DNA from: Isoetes taiwanensis
Lineage: Eukaryota; Streptophyta; Lycopodiopsida; Isoetales; Isoetaceae
DNA length: 64,000 bases
Reading direction: 5' to 3'
Assembly (NCBI GenBank): GCA_021234155.1
Contig: JAJEKV010000028.1
Coordinates: 14,351,381-14,415,380, forward strand
Part shown: in pieces, positions 1 to 12,489 of the stretch
Numbering within the stretch: the stretch's first letter is position 1
How the letters are laid out: each line of letters opens with the position of its first letter
Made by a program: the position numbers and the translations under genes
The notes under the pieces: generated by a model
What the model was told of the DNA's origin: nothing
Seen by the model: only the letters and a program-made list of their open reading frames with translations
The model's database searches: none

Positions 1-254
1 GGGCAGGTGAAAATGCATATACCGGCCAAAGCGTAAAAGACACCGGTATATATCATTTATTTTTTTTTCAAAAAAAAAACCTTCTCAGATCCACGCACAT
101 GTATTCTACAAAATACATGTGAACCCCCTTGCTCTAGCATCTTTGGCAAACACAAAAATTACGCCAGGCTTTTTTTTGCATCTAGCACTTTGAAAAATGT
201 TTGGAGTAATCTATTTAAAAAGTAATCAAAATGTAAGAAAATGTCTTGCGATAT

Positions 255-424
255 ACCTTAGTTTTAGAGTGGAGATATCCACAAACATTACATGTTGCCA
301 TCTCTAGGCAATGTGAACTTAATCTGCCTTAGTTTGGAGCTGGAGATATCCGCAAATAATCTGCCTTAGTTGGAGATATCCGCAAATATTATATGTTGCC
401 ATCTCTAGATAATGGGAACTTAAC
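255..424. repeat. Imperfect short tandem duplication
   Basis: Three partial copies of one sequence follow each other at about 255-318, 325-360 and 361-424. Each begins CCTTAGTT and runs into GGAGATATCC; the first and third continue into ATGTTGCCATCTCTAG. The middle copy is truncated. No gene was seen in the surrounding 1-2400 region, which is AT-rich with only short, unconvincing ORFs. Confidence 0.7.
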
Positions 425-759
425 TAAAGCAGTTGCTTCTATAATTCTATGTTATCACTTAATTTGCTTCATATACTATGAAATGCTCTGTTATGAATGC
501 TTAAACTTCACCTAATTTACATGAACCACTTGCAAGCGTCACAAATGTACAAATTATTTTTCTAGGCAAATTGCACAATGCAACTCTTAAGGGATGTACA
601 ATGCAAACATTCAAGTTTTATGGAATCAGCACACAACTATTATTGCCCAACAATTAGTTATTAATGGTTGATATTGGTCTAGGATTTGGGATTTTTAGGT
701 TATGAGTTTCTAATATTTTTATTGTTAACTATACGGCAGCACACTCACTATAGATAATA

Positions 760-816
760 ACACACGCGCACGCACGCACGCGCACGCACACATCCATGCA
801 TGCATGCACGCACACA
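760..816. repeat. CA/CGCA/TGCA microsatellite
   Basis: A run of alternating purine-pyrimidine dinucleotides (ACACGCGCACGCACG, then CATGCATGCATGCACG). It has Z-DNA-prone composition and no coding content. Confidence 0.85.
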
Positions 817-1904
817 TTCATTATAGATAACAACTTTGGTACATGTTCCATATTCCTTAAAAAACATTGTGCTTGCATAAACCATTTGGTTAATGAACCA
901 ATATACAATGAGCATCTCTAAGACAAAATTGATAACAAAAATGTACGAGGTGAATCACATAAACACTTGCAGATACCAACTCTTGCATTTATTATTTTTT
1001 AAGTCCAATGTGACTTCAAAAACAAAAGAACTGCTAAATACCATAGGAGTGAAGCCTACGAAGCTAACAAAAATAAAGCTCTTGAATTGTACGCTTGCAA
1101 TGAAGTCTTAAATAAGACATTTTATTGGCTCATCTTCTTTAAGAACCAACTTCGTGAGCCTTTATACATTACGATCGAGTAAATGTGCAATTGTTTGGGG
1201 GATCTTGAAACTTACGAGAGAGTCTATGGAAAATCTTTTCTGCGGGTGTCTAAGCTCACTTAGACTTTCAACTTCCTTTTCACGAGCTTCAGCTTCACTT
1301 ATAACTTTTCATCATGTTGACAATAAATCTGCCTCATTTTGAAGCATACCTCTGCTCGTCTCTGCTTTGTATCAGAACTCCATTTCTTATAAAATCTTGT
1401 TGCTAGATCTACTTTTCTGTGCCCTGGCCGCGATTTACTAGTTCGCCTTCCTATTGGCTTGCATCCCGACCATCTTCCTTCAATTCGTCGTGTTTAAGCG
1501 ATGGCAGGAATCCTAAAGGGCAATGGCGATGGCCGCCTCCGAACCTAAATACAAAACCTTGTGGATGTTTTTGGAAGAATGAGCGGCGCCGCTTTCGACA
1601 GTTGGAGGAGCACTTTACGTGAAATGAAATACCAGAATATACCAGTAATTTGCATTAGCTATTTATTACGTAATATCAAAGCTGATTTTATGTAATAAAT
1701 AATTTAGTTAGTACAATGCATCCAATGCGTAACATATCTTAATAAGATTAAATATCTCTAACTTTGGAGAAGGTTGAAACAAATTTATGTGAAATGCCAA
1801 TAATGTATACTCAACATCATAATATATAGACCAAATCTATGGCTAGAATCCCAATGAACCAACATAGGATTGATGATTGTTTTTTTTTTTTTTTTTTTTG
1901 GAAT

Positions 1905-2270
1905 CTAAAAGTGCAAAATACCAACTAAAAATCTTATATCACACCAAAACTAAAACCAAAACTAAAACCAAAATCAACACATCTTAAAGTTAAAATATGC
2001 CAACCAATAAGCAAAACTAAAATCATAAATGCCCTGTTTAAAGAAGTTGATTATATAATATCTCAAATCTACTTGAGAAGCTAATCTTTCTTGTTGATTA
2101 TATAACGTCTCTAAATTTGAAGAAGCTAATCTGGAGAAGCTAATCTCTTTATGTTGATTACATAAGGTCTCTAAATTTGAAGAAGCTAATCTTATGTGAT
2201 AAGCAATTTTAGGTAAGAGGCCAATATATAAATACAATTTTAATAATATATATCATATATACATACAAGA
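1905..2270. repeat. AT-rich dispersed repeat, copy 1
   Basis: Shares its sequence order with 51560-51880: ATACCAACTAAAA, CACACCAAAACTAAAA, TCTCTAAATTTGAAG, GAAGCTAATCT, then a tail of TATATATCA and ATATACATA. Inside this copy a block beginning GTTGATTA and ending GAAGCTAATCT is repeated three times (about 2047-2195). The flank at 1690-1860 also matches 52230-52390 (GAAATGCCAATAAT), so the repeat is longer than the block given here. A poly-T run lies at 1880-1900. Probably a non-autonomous element; I see no coding sequence or clear termini. Confidence 0.65.
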
Positions 2271-2872
2271 AATTTATCGCGGCGGCCAACATTTCTTTTG
2301 TTCCAACCACCTGTGCAATTGGATTTACCATAAGTTTCAGACCTTATTTAGTAATAGATTTATGACAGTTCAAAATGTGCAAAACAAAAGGAATTCTTGA
2401 AGTAATTGAACATACAGGATTTGAAGCTGCGTTGTTGTCTCCAGTACTCATGCGTGGTAACATTGATTTGAATTGGTAATTTCTATTTGGTTGAAATGTG
2501 GATTGCATATCTTTTAGCTTCTTTTCTTGAGTGTCCACATGGATACCTCCTATTATTATTGAAGAGCTTGGCATGTAAACACTTCATATTTATAATGTTG
2601 TTCTTAATTGTTGTATTACCTCTGAAACGAGGTTAAGACACTATAAGCTATCTGCATGCTACGACTTTAAAATGAAGCTTGCCATTGTGTATTAGACTTC
2701 TCAAAGATGCTCCATCGAGAGATGGGAAATGTCACCATTATATAGCTCAAGTCGTTCTGATAATAAAAGATACAATTGCAACATTTTTCTTTACCAAAAT
2801 CTTGGAGTAAAGAATTTCTCATATTCACCTGGAGAAGAGCAATTCTAATCACTACATCATACATATGTGTTA

Positions 2873-2945
2873 GAACATGCAGGATTTGAACCTGCGTTCC
2901 TATGTTCTAGTGCCTGTACAATAGAAGGATGCTGATCACAGTGAC
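2873..2945 (-). repeat. tRNA-like (SINE-like) unit 1
   Basis: Read on the minus strand this contains a near-perfect pol III B box within a T arm with a five-base stem (GCAGG-TTCAAAT-CCTGC). The T arm is followed by ATGTTC, which pairs with an upstream GAACAT. A related weaker copy lies at about 2409-2470. No intact cloverleaf could be drawn, so this is treated as a tRNA-derived repeat and not a functional tRNA. Confidence 0.45.
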
Positions 2946-3006
2946 TATATGATTCCCACTATGTAGTCCCATTTATTATTTTAACCATGTCACTTAATGA
3001 TAACCC

Positions 3007-3075
3007 GATGGGTTTTGAACACAGGCGGGGCACACCCGTATCCAATGGTTTAACCACTCGATTATGATCACCGTG
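3007..3075 (-). repeat. tRNA-like (SINE-like) unit 2
   Basis: Minus strand. It shares the block GGGTGTGCCCCGCC with unit 3 and ends in a B-box-like GTTCAAAACCC. The A-box region reads CGAGTGGTTAAACC. It sits about 95 bp from unit 3 in the same orientation. Confidence 0.4.
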
Positions 3076-3100
3076 AACAGAGATCATTCATGCCATCCAA

Positions 3101-3170
3101 TGATAGTCAGTGGGATTTGAGCTTGGGCGGGGCACACCCGTAACCAATAGCCTAACCACTAGACTATCAC
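3101..3170 (-). repeat. tRNA-like (SINE-like) unit 3 with acceptor-stem-like ends
   Basis: The unit is bounded by perfect 8-bp inverted ends, TGATAGTC and GACTATCA, like an acceptor stem. On the minus strand the A box is TAGTCTAGTGGTTAGG, matching the pol III consensus and the start of plant Glu/Asp tRNAs. The B box is weakened (GCTCAAATCC). A tRNA pseudogene or SINE head is the best reading. Confidence 0.5.
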
Positions 3171-3344
3171 TGCGATAAGCTTTTCTTCCAAATAGCATAT
3201 AAGGGGAATCATATAGTATCCATACATCATACCATTGCACACGCTTGAAATGGTATAAGCCCAATGCATAAATCATGGAGAAGATTAAGACTACAAAACA
3301 ACAATTGAATTTCAAATGTTTGTAATACCTTCATTAGTAAAGTC

Positions 3345-3400
3345 ATCACGCAATGATAATAAGTGGGTTTCGAACCTGGACAGGGGGCACCCGTATGGAA
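3345..3400 (-). repeat. tRNA-like (SINE-like) unit 4, 3' half
   Basis: Minus strand carries a B-box match (GGTTCGAAACC) and the shared ACGGGTGC block, but the 5' half with the A box is not recognisable. It is part of the same small cluster as units 1-3. Confidence 0.4.
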
Positions 3401-3761
3401 ATAGTACATCAACCAAAAAAAAAGAAAATGGCTTATACATGCACACAATTGTGTCAAAAGCAAAGATAACATACCTTATCAATATATCATCGTACTGGTG
3501 GCCACACGATATGCCCTAAAGATCTTACAATTTATTGATGTTACTTAGTGAAGTTCTATGAATCCAAGACAATGCACCTTAGCGATAAACCACATGCTAT
3601 CTACTGAGGACTATTGATTTCTTTCCACAAAGAAAGGATAATGTAGCTCGATAGTACTCCCACCTAAGAGTAGATATAACATACCTATATTACGTCCAAG
3701 TATATGTTACATTTCGTGATATTTGATTTCATGAGTAATCAGGAGAGAACATACCTTAATG

Positions 3762-4895
3762 TTAGAGCAGTTCTTTGTAGACAACATTCACCGTGCTTCT
3801 CGTCGTATTCTCTGGGGAGAGGAGTATCAACACGTCTTGCCTGTTTCGTACACGAGTAAAGGCTGTATACAATTGACCATGCGCAAAAACATTCGTGCGC
3901 AGATCAATAACCACTCGATCCAATGTTAAACCTTGGCAGCTATTAAATGTGGTCGAGTATGATAAACAGAGCGGTAGTTGTCGTCTATGAATAGTCCATG
4001 GGCGATTTTCTGGTTGATAGAAGAAATCCGTCCTCGAAATTGGGTAAGTGTTCCCTTCTGGATCACCTAAGACTCTTACCATTACAAACTTCATATGCAT
4101 CGATTCAATTACAACTCTGACATTCTTCACAAGGCCTTTCTCCATATCTAATTGTTTCGTCACGTGGCATATTGCCCCCACTTTAAGCCTAAGTTCATGG
4201 TTAGGAATCCCAGAGTGTGTGAAATTGTTTAAAAAATCCGAAGTTGCATATGGATGATCATGGATAAGTTCATCTTGCTCGGCGATATGGTCATGGCTAT
4301 AGTAGGGCTTATCTTGATTAGGAACCCTGTTTAATATACGACCATTAAAATCATCGACATGCTTGTTGATTGGAGCGAGGGAAACTCGTTTGTCACATTC
4401 AGGTGGGTTGCAAAGAATCTCTGGTGGATAAAGAAAATCGACTGTATTTGCGATGTTAGTAGTTATATTAAATAAATCCAACGACACCGTGGTTTGTTCC
4501 CAATTCTCCCCAATGTTATCAACAAAATGCATGAGTTCCGAATCTCCTACATTTCGTATCGGTTGATGCAGCCTCAACGCGCGAAAAACTCTCCATAACG
4601 ATGATGATTTTATAGATGCATTGAATGCTGCAATTCTCCCTCCTCCCTTCACAACAGGCGCAACTTGCCTAAAATCGCCAGCGGCTATGAAATGTTTTCC
4701 ACCAAAAGGAAGGTTGTTTCCACACAACCGTTGGAGGAGATAGTTCACGCTTTCTATAACAGCCTTGTTGGCCATTGGAAACTCATCCCAAATAATGACC
4801 TTGGCTTCAATGATGAGATGTGCTGCTCCTGAATCATGTTCTAACATTGAATGAAGTCCGGCGTTGTTTTCGACCACAGGGATTTGGAACAGGAA
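3762..4895 (-). pseudogene. Helitron Rep/helicase, C-terminal half of the PIF1-like helicase
   Basis: About 378 codons encode the C-terminal part of a PIF1-family helicase as found in plant Helitrons, which drives rolling-circle transposition. In order the motifs are: FQIPVV, the continuation of motif I's AHS; Walker B (VIIWDE); motif III (GDFRQVAPVV); NKHVDDFNGRI; LRLKVGAICHV (motif V region); and CQGLTLDRV followed by HGQLYTAFTRVR (motif VI). The usual KSQG of motif VI reads NSCQG here. The frame stays open to a stop at 3762. The first codons of the open frame, above 4895, come from inserted DNA. The missing N-terminal half, up to AH(S), lies on the same strand at 13969-16749, so this is one gene split by an insertion. 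Confidence 0.9.
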
Positions 4896-4896
4896 A

Positions 4897-5750
4897 CACA
4901 CTAACCCCAATTTTTGGTCCACAGTTGTTTTTTAGTTGTACGGAAGTGTTGTTTTATGCCAAAAACAACACCAAAATTGCCCCAAAAGTCCACATGGCCT
5001 GTTTATCCGGATTTGCACAAAGGGACAGTGGTTTTTGGCAGAAATTTCCCACGGTGGTCTTTTGGCAGAAAAATCCACGCATAGAAAAAACTGCCATAGT
5101 TTTTGTGAATTTTTGTCAATGTGTTCTTTTTTCCTTCACTGTTGTTTTTTGTCGAACCATGCATTGTTTATCTTTAAAATAACATGCGTAGGTTTTAATT
5201 TTACCACACCGTAAAAACTAAATTACAACACTAGAAATAAAGGACTACAAAGAAAAGAACACATAGGAAATAGAAAAATGATGTTTTCAAGTGTTCTTTA
5301 TCTCAATATAGACACGTCGTTTCAAGCGTTGTTTTTGCAAAATTAAAAAAAAACACGCATGGCCTTTTTTTAATTTACGAAACACTACATGTATTATTGA
5401 AATCTAGCTATTATTTTTTTAGAATAAAGACATGTAAAAGGTAATATTATAACATGTAGAAAAAACGTGAGTTTGTAATGTTGTTGTTAAACTAATGATA
5501 TATTGACACGTCGCATATTTTTTAAATAAAAAAACATTATTCTAGCTAATCAAATATGGACACGTAGCATACTTTTAAAATAAAAAAGCATTATTATTAC
5601 ACGTAGGAAAACCAAGGTATTTTTTCTAATATGTATTCTAACAAATCAAGTGTTGACACGTGGCACACATTAAAAAAAATACTAAAAACCACAATTTAAA
5701 AGCTAATATTTTATGAATTTTGCATTGATCCTTTTTATTAAAACAAGAAA
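4897..5750. other. AT-rich segment with repeated ACACGT motifs, no gene
   Basis: The motif GACACGT is repeated at about 5310, 5503, 5559 and 5653 (forms GACACGTCGT, GACACGTCGC, GACACGTAGC, GACACGTGGC), each near A- or T-runs. The last copy includes a G-box core, CACGTGGC. The ORFs here have no recognisable domain. A B-box-like GGTTCGATTCC lies on the minus strand at about 5760-5770. Confidence 0.4.
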
Positions 5751-5942
5751 TCCTTTTTGGGAATCGAACCCACATATACGATGTTATCTTCATTCTCATT
5801 TATACATACTAATAGAAGACTGCAATCTAAATTTTAACATTAGATTGGTTCAAAGCAATTGAATTAATGGTTAAGATTTAAAACAATGTAGCACAATTGA
5901 ATGTGCTAATCAGCTTTGATCAAACCTCTTGGTGTAGATGGT

Positions 5943-6549
5943 TCAAGCATGCAATGATATATCCTGGGCTTCAGGAGAGGCAACACCCAATCCCCGGGCA
6001 TAATGATCTGGAATGATCTTGTAAGACTTGGAAGACCATGGAAAACCACTTACTATGCTGGTAGCCTTTGAAGGCAACTCTGGATTTGATGTGCCTTCCT
6101 GCCCTGCTATATTCTGATACTTGCCAATAGCCTGCATCTTTTAAGCTCTCTCCTTCAATAAATTTTGCAAATCTTGACGCAGAGATTGGATATACACGAT
6201 TGCATCATCAATTATGGTCGATTTGTCCTGCCTGGAAACGTGTCTTAAACCCAAAAAATCAGTTTACATTTAGATGCTACAATTTTTTTAGCTAAATCAA
6301 GAAGAAGGAAAACTCAGTTTTTGACTACTAAAATCAAGAGCAAAATATTGTTTCCAGTTCAGATCATTTTCTTTGGCACAGAAGCATAGTTTTATGGTTT
6401 TGCTCAAGAAAAATACCTTTGCTGAGACTTTGGGACGCATAGAATGGATTGTAGCAAAATTCCTCTCATTTTTTCCTCCTCTCCCGCTTAGTCCAGATAT
6501 GAACCTCGTGATCAGGCTCTGAGATCTTGGACGGACTTCCTTGACCCAT
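5943..6549 (-). pseudogene. bHLH transcription factor fragment, ZHOUPI/RGE1 (bHLH95)-like
   Basis: A DNA-binding bHLH domain split over two exons. Exon 1 (about 6417-6549) encodes the basic region HIWTKRERRKK and, after a frameshift, an LLQSI-type helix 1. Exon 2 (from 6231 down) encodes helix 2, DKSTIIDDAIVYIQSLRQ. The donor (GT at 6415-6416) and acceptor (AG at 6232-6233) bound a 185-base intron. The HIWTxRERRKKMR...DKSTIxDDA pattern is known from the RGE1/ZHOUPI-type subfamily. Two breaks are visible: a one-base loss in the A-run after RERRKK, and an in-frame TAA at 6141-6143. The frame then stays open to 5943 and contains WSSK and EAQDISLHA, resembling that family's C-terminal segment. 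No full N-terminus was found. Because it lies inside the Helitron insertion next to another gene fragment, a captured copy is likely. Confidence 0.75.
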
Positions 6550-6812
6550 AAATGCAGCAGGCATGCTCTCTTTCCACGTTCAAAACCGAGACTTCAAGGC
6601 CAAGCCTGTCATTCAAACCAAAAAACTGAGAAGAAGAGAAATACTTATGTCCCGCAGAGCAAAAATTTCTTTTAGAAACATGCATGAAAGGGATCTACTA
6701 ATACAAAATACCACTGTTCTGGGAGAAACATGCGCAACCCATAGCCGCTACCTAGCAGCTTCGAAACCCTAACCCTGAGCGCAGTCCTTCAAAACGGCAA
6801 AGTTCCTGTCTA

Positions 6813-7209
<397 letters not shown>

Positions 7210-7214
7210 CTAAG

Positions 7215-9214
7215 ATTCAGGCCAGCGCCTTCACGCTTTGCTAATCCATTTTCTAGCCTCAGAGTAGTGAGGCGCCATTGCTATAGCTGGAAGAAGGTGT
7301 AGCGCCATCGTCATCGTTATAGTTGGAGCAAGGTGCAAGGCCATAGCCATAGCTGGAGCAAGATACGAAGCTACAGCAGCGCCCAAGGCGGGAACAAACC
7401 GTTCCTTAGCCCAACCAATAGGATGACATGCCCTGGATCCCAATCCAGATCGTTCATTTTGGACCATCTAGGCCGTTAGATGGGATTCATGGTTTTTTAT
7501 GAAATTATATAAGATGATTTTTTTTATGCTTTTTTATGATTTTTTTGGGGTATTTATAATTTTTTCATAATTGTGGAAATGCCCTTCCATGATGCACGAT
7601 GGTGCCCTTAACGACTCCAGCATATTCAGATACTATATTCTATAATCGATGCCGGTTTTTTTTTTTCGATCTTCCATGTTCTCGTTAGTATCAACATCAT
7701 TTCTTGAGGATTTGCTCTAAAAGCATCTTTTTTTTGCCTTTCTCTAGCCTCTCTAGCCCTTTTTTTCCTCTCAGCAACCAGTATTTTGTGTTCAATCAAG
7801 TGGAATCAACTTCTTCCCGGATTGCTCTAACTAGAACATCATATAAGGCCGAAATTGGTTCTTATCATGGAAAATAATGTGGATGCAGTTTACAGTAGAC
7901 GAAAATGCCCAAGAAGACAATTTGTCATCTTGGGGTATTTTGACAATTTTCCCTTCAATTTAATGCCCACATGAGCTTATTTTTTGAATCCTACTTAAAG
8001 AATTTCAAGCTAGTAACTAACGTCTTATAAGAAGATGAACACATGTTATTATCTTGTTAAATTCTACAAAGACATTTGTGTATGATCTAATGCCCACTAC
8101 TTAAAACTTTTCACAGATGCTTGCATCTATCCGAATAGTAATCACATGATTTGCACATGCTTGGAATAATAATCACAACATTGCAAGCAAGTGAATCCCC
8201 TTATAACCTTTAAAAACCATGCTATGGATGTTACTGCAATACTCCTCACATCATTTGCATATGGCTGGGATATTAATCACCAAGATCACAGGCAAGTGAA
8301 CCTCATAATTTATAAAAGGCATGCTCCAAATAGTATTACAATACTCCTGAACAAACATGCATCAGCACAACAACAACAGTAACACCTATGCATGACAGAC
8401 ACGCGTGAGCACAACAATAACAATAACACCTATGCATGCGCGCAACACCGCCACCATATTAGTAATAAATTGCGACAAAATGCACCAAGTTGTTACCACT
8501 ACTCAAATTAATACACACCCCAATTAAACATGAGACCAATTACATCCTACTTATGTGCGGCGATGCTGAGCAATCTATTAGTAAGGGTTTTAGAAAATGA
8601 TGGGCACACATTTACTAGGGTTAACATGTGCCCTTCATGCCAGACACATAAGTAGAAGCTACGAGAATTGCATATGATTTCCAGTAACCGTCATAAAGCT
8701 TAGGGCACCAACTCCAAAGGATTAGTCTTACATTGAAGGCATGCCTTTAGAACCCATAGAAGAGGCATAAAGCTTAGAGTACCCATAGACAGTCATCAAG
8801 CCCTAATGTTGTCCCCACAGGGCAACATATTGACTCACCAACTCACCTTTGATCTTGCCCCTTGGGGTTAGTGCGAATGATAGTTCAACAAAACAGGAGG
8901 TCTCTCTTTGGTAGGTCTATATGGTAGAGGAAGTATTCCCTCATCCTTCTGACGGACTTATTCTCACATCCTTAAACTTCGAGAGGTCCTCATACATGTT
9001 ATTGCAAACTTAGTCAATTGTTGAAATTAATTCCCAGTCAACTACAAGGTCCTAACCTCATGTCGTAGGAGGCCCCAGCATCATGTCCTGTATAAAACCT
9101 TCTCAAGGTTCTCCCAACATGCATTCATATAGGATTGCGTCCCATGACACATTAAAGAGACTCACTTGTGACACCCGCAAAGAGCATGGAAAAGATGATG
9201 TGGCCCTCCAATTG
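7215..9214. other. Region without recognisable genes
   Basis: At 7231-7467 a minus-strand open frame encodes an Ala/Met/Pro-rich low-complexity sequence caused by short GCC/ATGG-type repeats; it is not a convincing gene. The rest is AT-rich. A CAACAACAA/CAATAACAATAACACC simple repeat with two copies of AACACCTATGCATG lies at about 8360-8445. Confidence 0.5.
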
Positions 9215-9330
9215 ATGACATGGCATGCCAAGTAAGCAAGGTCAAGTTTTGACTAGGCCACTAATGAAGGCCCCTACATCTTTGATTTCATGGGGTGACG
9301 TTGGCAAATTTTGGGTGACATGGCACCTAG

Positions 9331-9866
9331 GCTCCAACATGCCAAGGTGGCTCAAACATGCCACCTAGTCTCAAACATGCCATCTAGGCTCCAATATGCC
9401 CATGCCGTGCGGGCTCTAAAATGCCACCTAGGCTCCAACATGCCAAGGTGGCTCAAACATGCCACCTAGGCTCAAACATGCCACCTAGGCTCAAACATGC
9501 CAACGTGGCTCAAACATGCCACATGGACTCCAACATGCCAATGGCTCAAACATGCCATGTGGGCTCCAACATGCCACATAGCCTCCAACATGCCACCTAC
9601 GCTTCAACCTGCGAAGGTGGCTCAAACATGCCATCTATGTCAAACATGCTAACGTGGCTCAAACATGCCACGTGAGCTCCAATATGCCACCTAGGCTCAA
9701 ACATGCCACGCGGGCTCCAACACCTCAAGGTGGCTCAAACATGCCACCTAGGCTCCAACATGCCACCTAGACTCAAACATGCCATGTGGGCTCCAACATG
9801 CCACCTAGGCTCCAACATGCCAAGGTGGTTCAGGCATGCCACTAGGCATCAATATGCCACCTCGGC
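9331..9866 (+). repeat. 19-bp tandem array, left arm
   Basis: Monomers of 19 bp alternate between two variants, one containing CACCTAGGCTC and one containing CAAGGTGGCTC, each joined by AACATGC. The effective period is 38 bp. Homologous segments of about 115 bp flank the array (9215-9330 and 9867-9990; shared words are GCAAGGTCAAG / GCAAGGCCAAG and GGCAAATTTTGGGTGACATGG). Open frames through the array encode repeated MPPRLKHAKVAQTCH-type peptides and are artefacts of the repeat. Confidence 0.9.
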
Positions 9867-11143
9867 ACTCCAAGTGGTGACATGGCATGTCAAATAAGCA
9901 AGGCCAAGTTTTGACTAGGCCAAAAATGAAAAGATGTCCATCTTTGGTCTTCTCATTGGGTGATGTTGGCAAATTTTGGGTGACATGGCTAGATGGTGAT
10001 GACGTGGACGTGATGACTAGGACTTTATGCAAGAAATAACCTTTGGAATTTTTGGTAGAGGAGTTTGGCAAGGGATAGAATAGAGGGATCTTGAAGAACT
10101 TAAAGCGCTGACACCCTTTCCCAAATCAAAACCGGGCCGGGGACTTTGCGCTTTCTCACCGAGGAGGCCGGAGACCCGGGGAGATGGACCTCGAAAGGTT
10201 GTCGAGGCGGCTTTTCCTATCCAGCTCCCTGCGGGAGGGCAAATGCCAATCCCCCCCCCAGCTCAGGGGCTCAATTTTCCTATCAATCCGTTGAATCAAG
10301 TCATTCAAGTAACCTGCTTGCCCGGGCTCAAAAAATCAAGATCTGTCCGGGAGAACTTTTATCAAACCACGAAGCGTCCTGCGGGCTGTCCGCGTACAAA
10401 ACCAAGTATCTTGTCGTTCGGGCAGTACAAAGGCTCTGGAATGGAGATTCGACCTCGTCATGTCGTCCGGAATGGCGAAATTACCCGGGGACCAAGTTAC
10501 ATGGTCATTTTTGGCAAAGAAAAACACGAACCCTCTACATAGCGGTATTCATAACCACCTCCTATGCCAATTGACTCTGAGCGTCTTTGGACATGAGCTA
10601 CTTTGCTGCTTCTTGGAGAAGGGGTGGTCTTCTGCCCACAAAACTTGGTCCCCAAGGTAATGTTGACATTTTGAGGTCCATTGGCGTCAGTTCCGCGGTT
10701 TTTGGAGTGGGAAAGTTGCACTGTCAGGTGGCCAGGGTTCTTTGGGAGAGTCGAGGAGGACCTTTAGGGGCCTGTCTCAGGAAGGTTTTAAAGGTCCATC
10801 TTACAGCATCAACACCCTCCCTCTCATTGATGACATTGTGCAAGATTTTGGTTGAATCGACTAGGATATGGCCTCAGGCGTAAACCTGTGTGTTGCTAGG
10901 TTATTGAAGGGTTTTACGTTATGGGGAAGTTTTTAGTCGGTTGCACTTGGGACATGATTGAGATGCTGCAATTGAAAACATGAAGCAATAGGAATCCGAT
11001 GGAATGGGGTTTGGAGTTATCCTCCTCCCTCGATGTGGTAATTAGAAGTCAAAGCCCTTTTCGCAAAGAGCAAAATTGTTTGGGATCATTTGGAGATCCA
11101 AACTCTATTATTTCAGTTGCCATGGCTCATGCGTGATAAGCAA

Positions 11144-11279
11144 AGCGCACCTAGCTATCAAAAAGCGACCACGTTTGGCCTCCAAACGTAAACCCGGCCA
11201 TTGTTGCTACCGTTTATTGTAGGGTTTACGCCGGGCGGCCAAAACGTTTACGCTTTTGGATAGCTAGGTGCACCTTTGC
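11144..11279. repeat. Centre of the foldback: inverted repeat with a 26-base loop
   Basis: GCGCACCTAGCTATC (from 11144) pairs with GATAGCTAGGTGCAC (to about 11273). Pairing continues inward through ACGTTTGG/CCAAAACGT and GTAAACCC/GGGTTTAC. The unpaired loop is about 11196-11221. Confidence 0.8.
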
Positions 11280-12489
11280 TAAACACCCATGCGAGCCATG
11301 GCAATCGAAATAACAGAGTTTGGATCTATTGGCCATCCCTAATGATCCCAAACAATTTTGCTACCGCAAAGGCGCCTTGACTTCGAATTGCCATTGCCAC
11401 ACGAGGAGGATAACTCCAAACCCCATTCCATCAGCCTCGCTGTTTCATGTTTTCAATTGCACTTTTCAACCATGTCCCAATTGCAAGCGATTAAAACCCA
11501 CCCCCATAACGTAAACCCTTCAATAACCTAGCAACACAATGTGGTTTACGCTTCGAGGCTATATCCTAGTCGACCCAAAATCTTGCACAATGTCATCACA
11601 TAGAGGGAGGGTATTGACGCCGAAGATGGACCTTTAAAACCTTCCCGAGGCAGCTCGCCCAAAGGCCTCTCCCAAAGAACCCCCGCCATGGACATGCAAC
11701 TTTCCCACTCCAAAACTGTGAATGAACTGACTCTGCCAATTGACTCAAAATGTCGACATTACCCTGGGGACCAAGTTTTGTAGGCAGAAGACCACCCCTT
11801 CTCCAAGAAACACCAAAGTAGCTCATGTCCAACACGTCAGAGTCAATTGGCCTAGGAGGTGGCCGCTAATAAGTATGTAGAGGGTTCGTTTTTCAAGCAA
11901 AATGACCATGTAACTTGGTCCCTGGGTAATTTTGCCATTCCTGACGACATGGCGGCTAAGTCAATCTCCATTCCAGAGCCTTTGTAATGCCCCAAACGAC
12001 AAAAATACTTGGTTTTCACGCTACCAACCTGCAGACGCTTCGTGGTTTGATAAGTTCTCCTGATGGATTGATATTTTTGAGCCTCCTAACGGTCGATAGA
12101 TAAAAAATTGAGCCTCCTGAGGGAGGGGGAAGGGAATTGGCATTTGCCCTCCCCTGCAGGAGCTGATAGGAAAGGCTGCCTCGACAACCTTTCTGAGGTC
12201 CATCTCCTGGTCCGGGCTCCCCTCTCGTGAGAAAGCCACAGAAAGTCCCCGGCCCGTCTGGATTTGGAAAAGGGTGTCAGCGCTTTAAGTTATTCAGGAT
12301 CCCTCTATTCTATCCCTTGCCAAACTCCTCTACAAAAATTTCAAAGGTTATCATATTTCTTGCATAAAGTCCTATTCATCATCTCCATGTCACCATCATC
12401 TAGCCATGTCACCTAAAATTTGCCAACATCACCCAGACCAAAGAGGGACATCTTTGGTTTTTTTGCCTAGTCAAAACTTGACCTTGCTT

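Noticed and set aside
6766-6780. Telomeric repeat
   Set aside because: AAACCCTAACCCTGA is a single telo-box-like word, not an array; similar words recur in the LTRs.
7231-7467. 78-codon Ala/Met/Pro-rich ORF
   Set aside because: Created by short imperfect repeats; no domain, no homologous context.
9421-9897. Open frames in the left 19-bp array as genes
   Set aside because: They consist only of the 19-residue repeat produced by the tandem array; the same happens on the other strand and in the right array.
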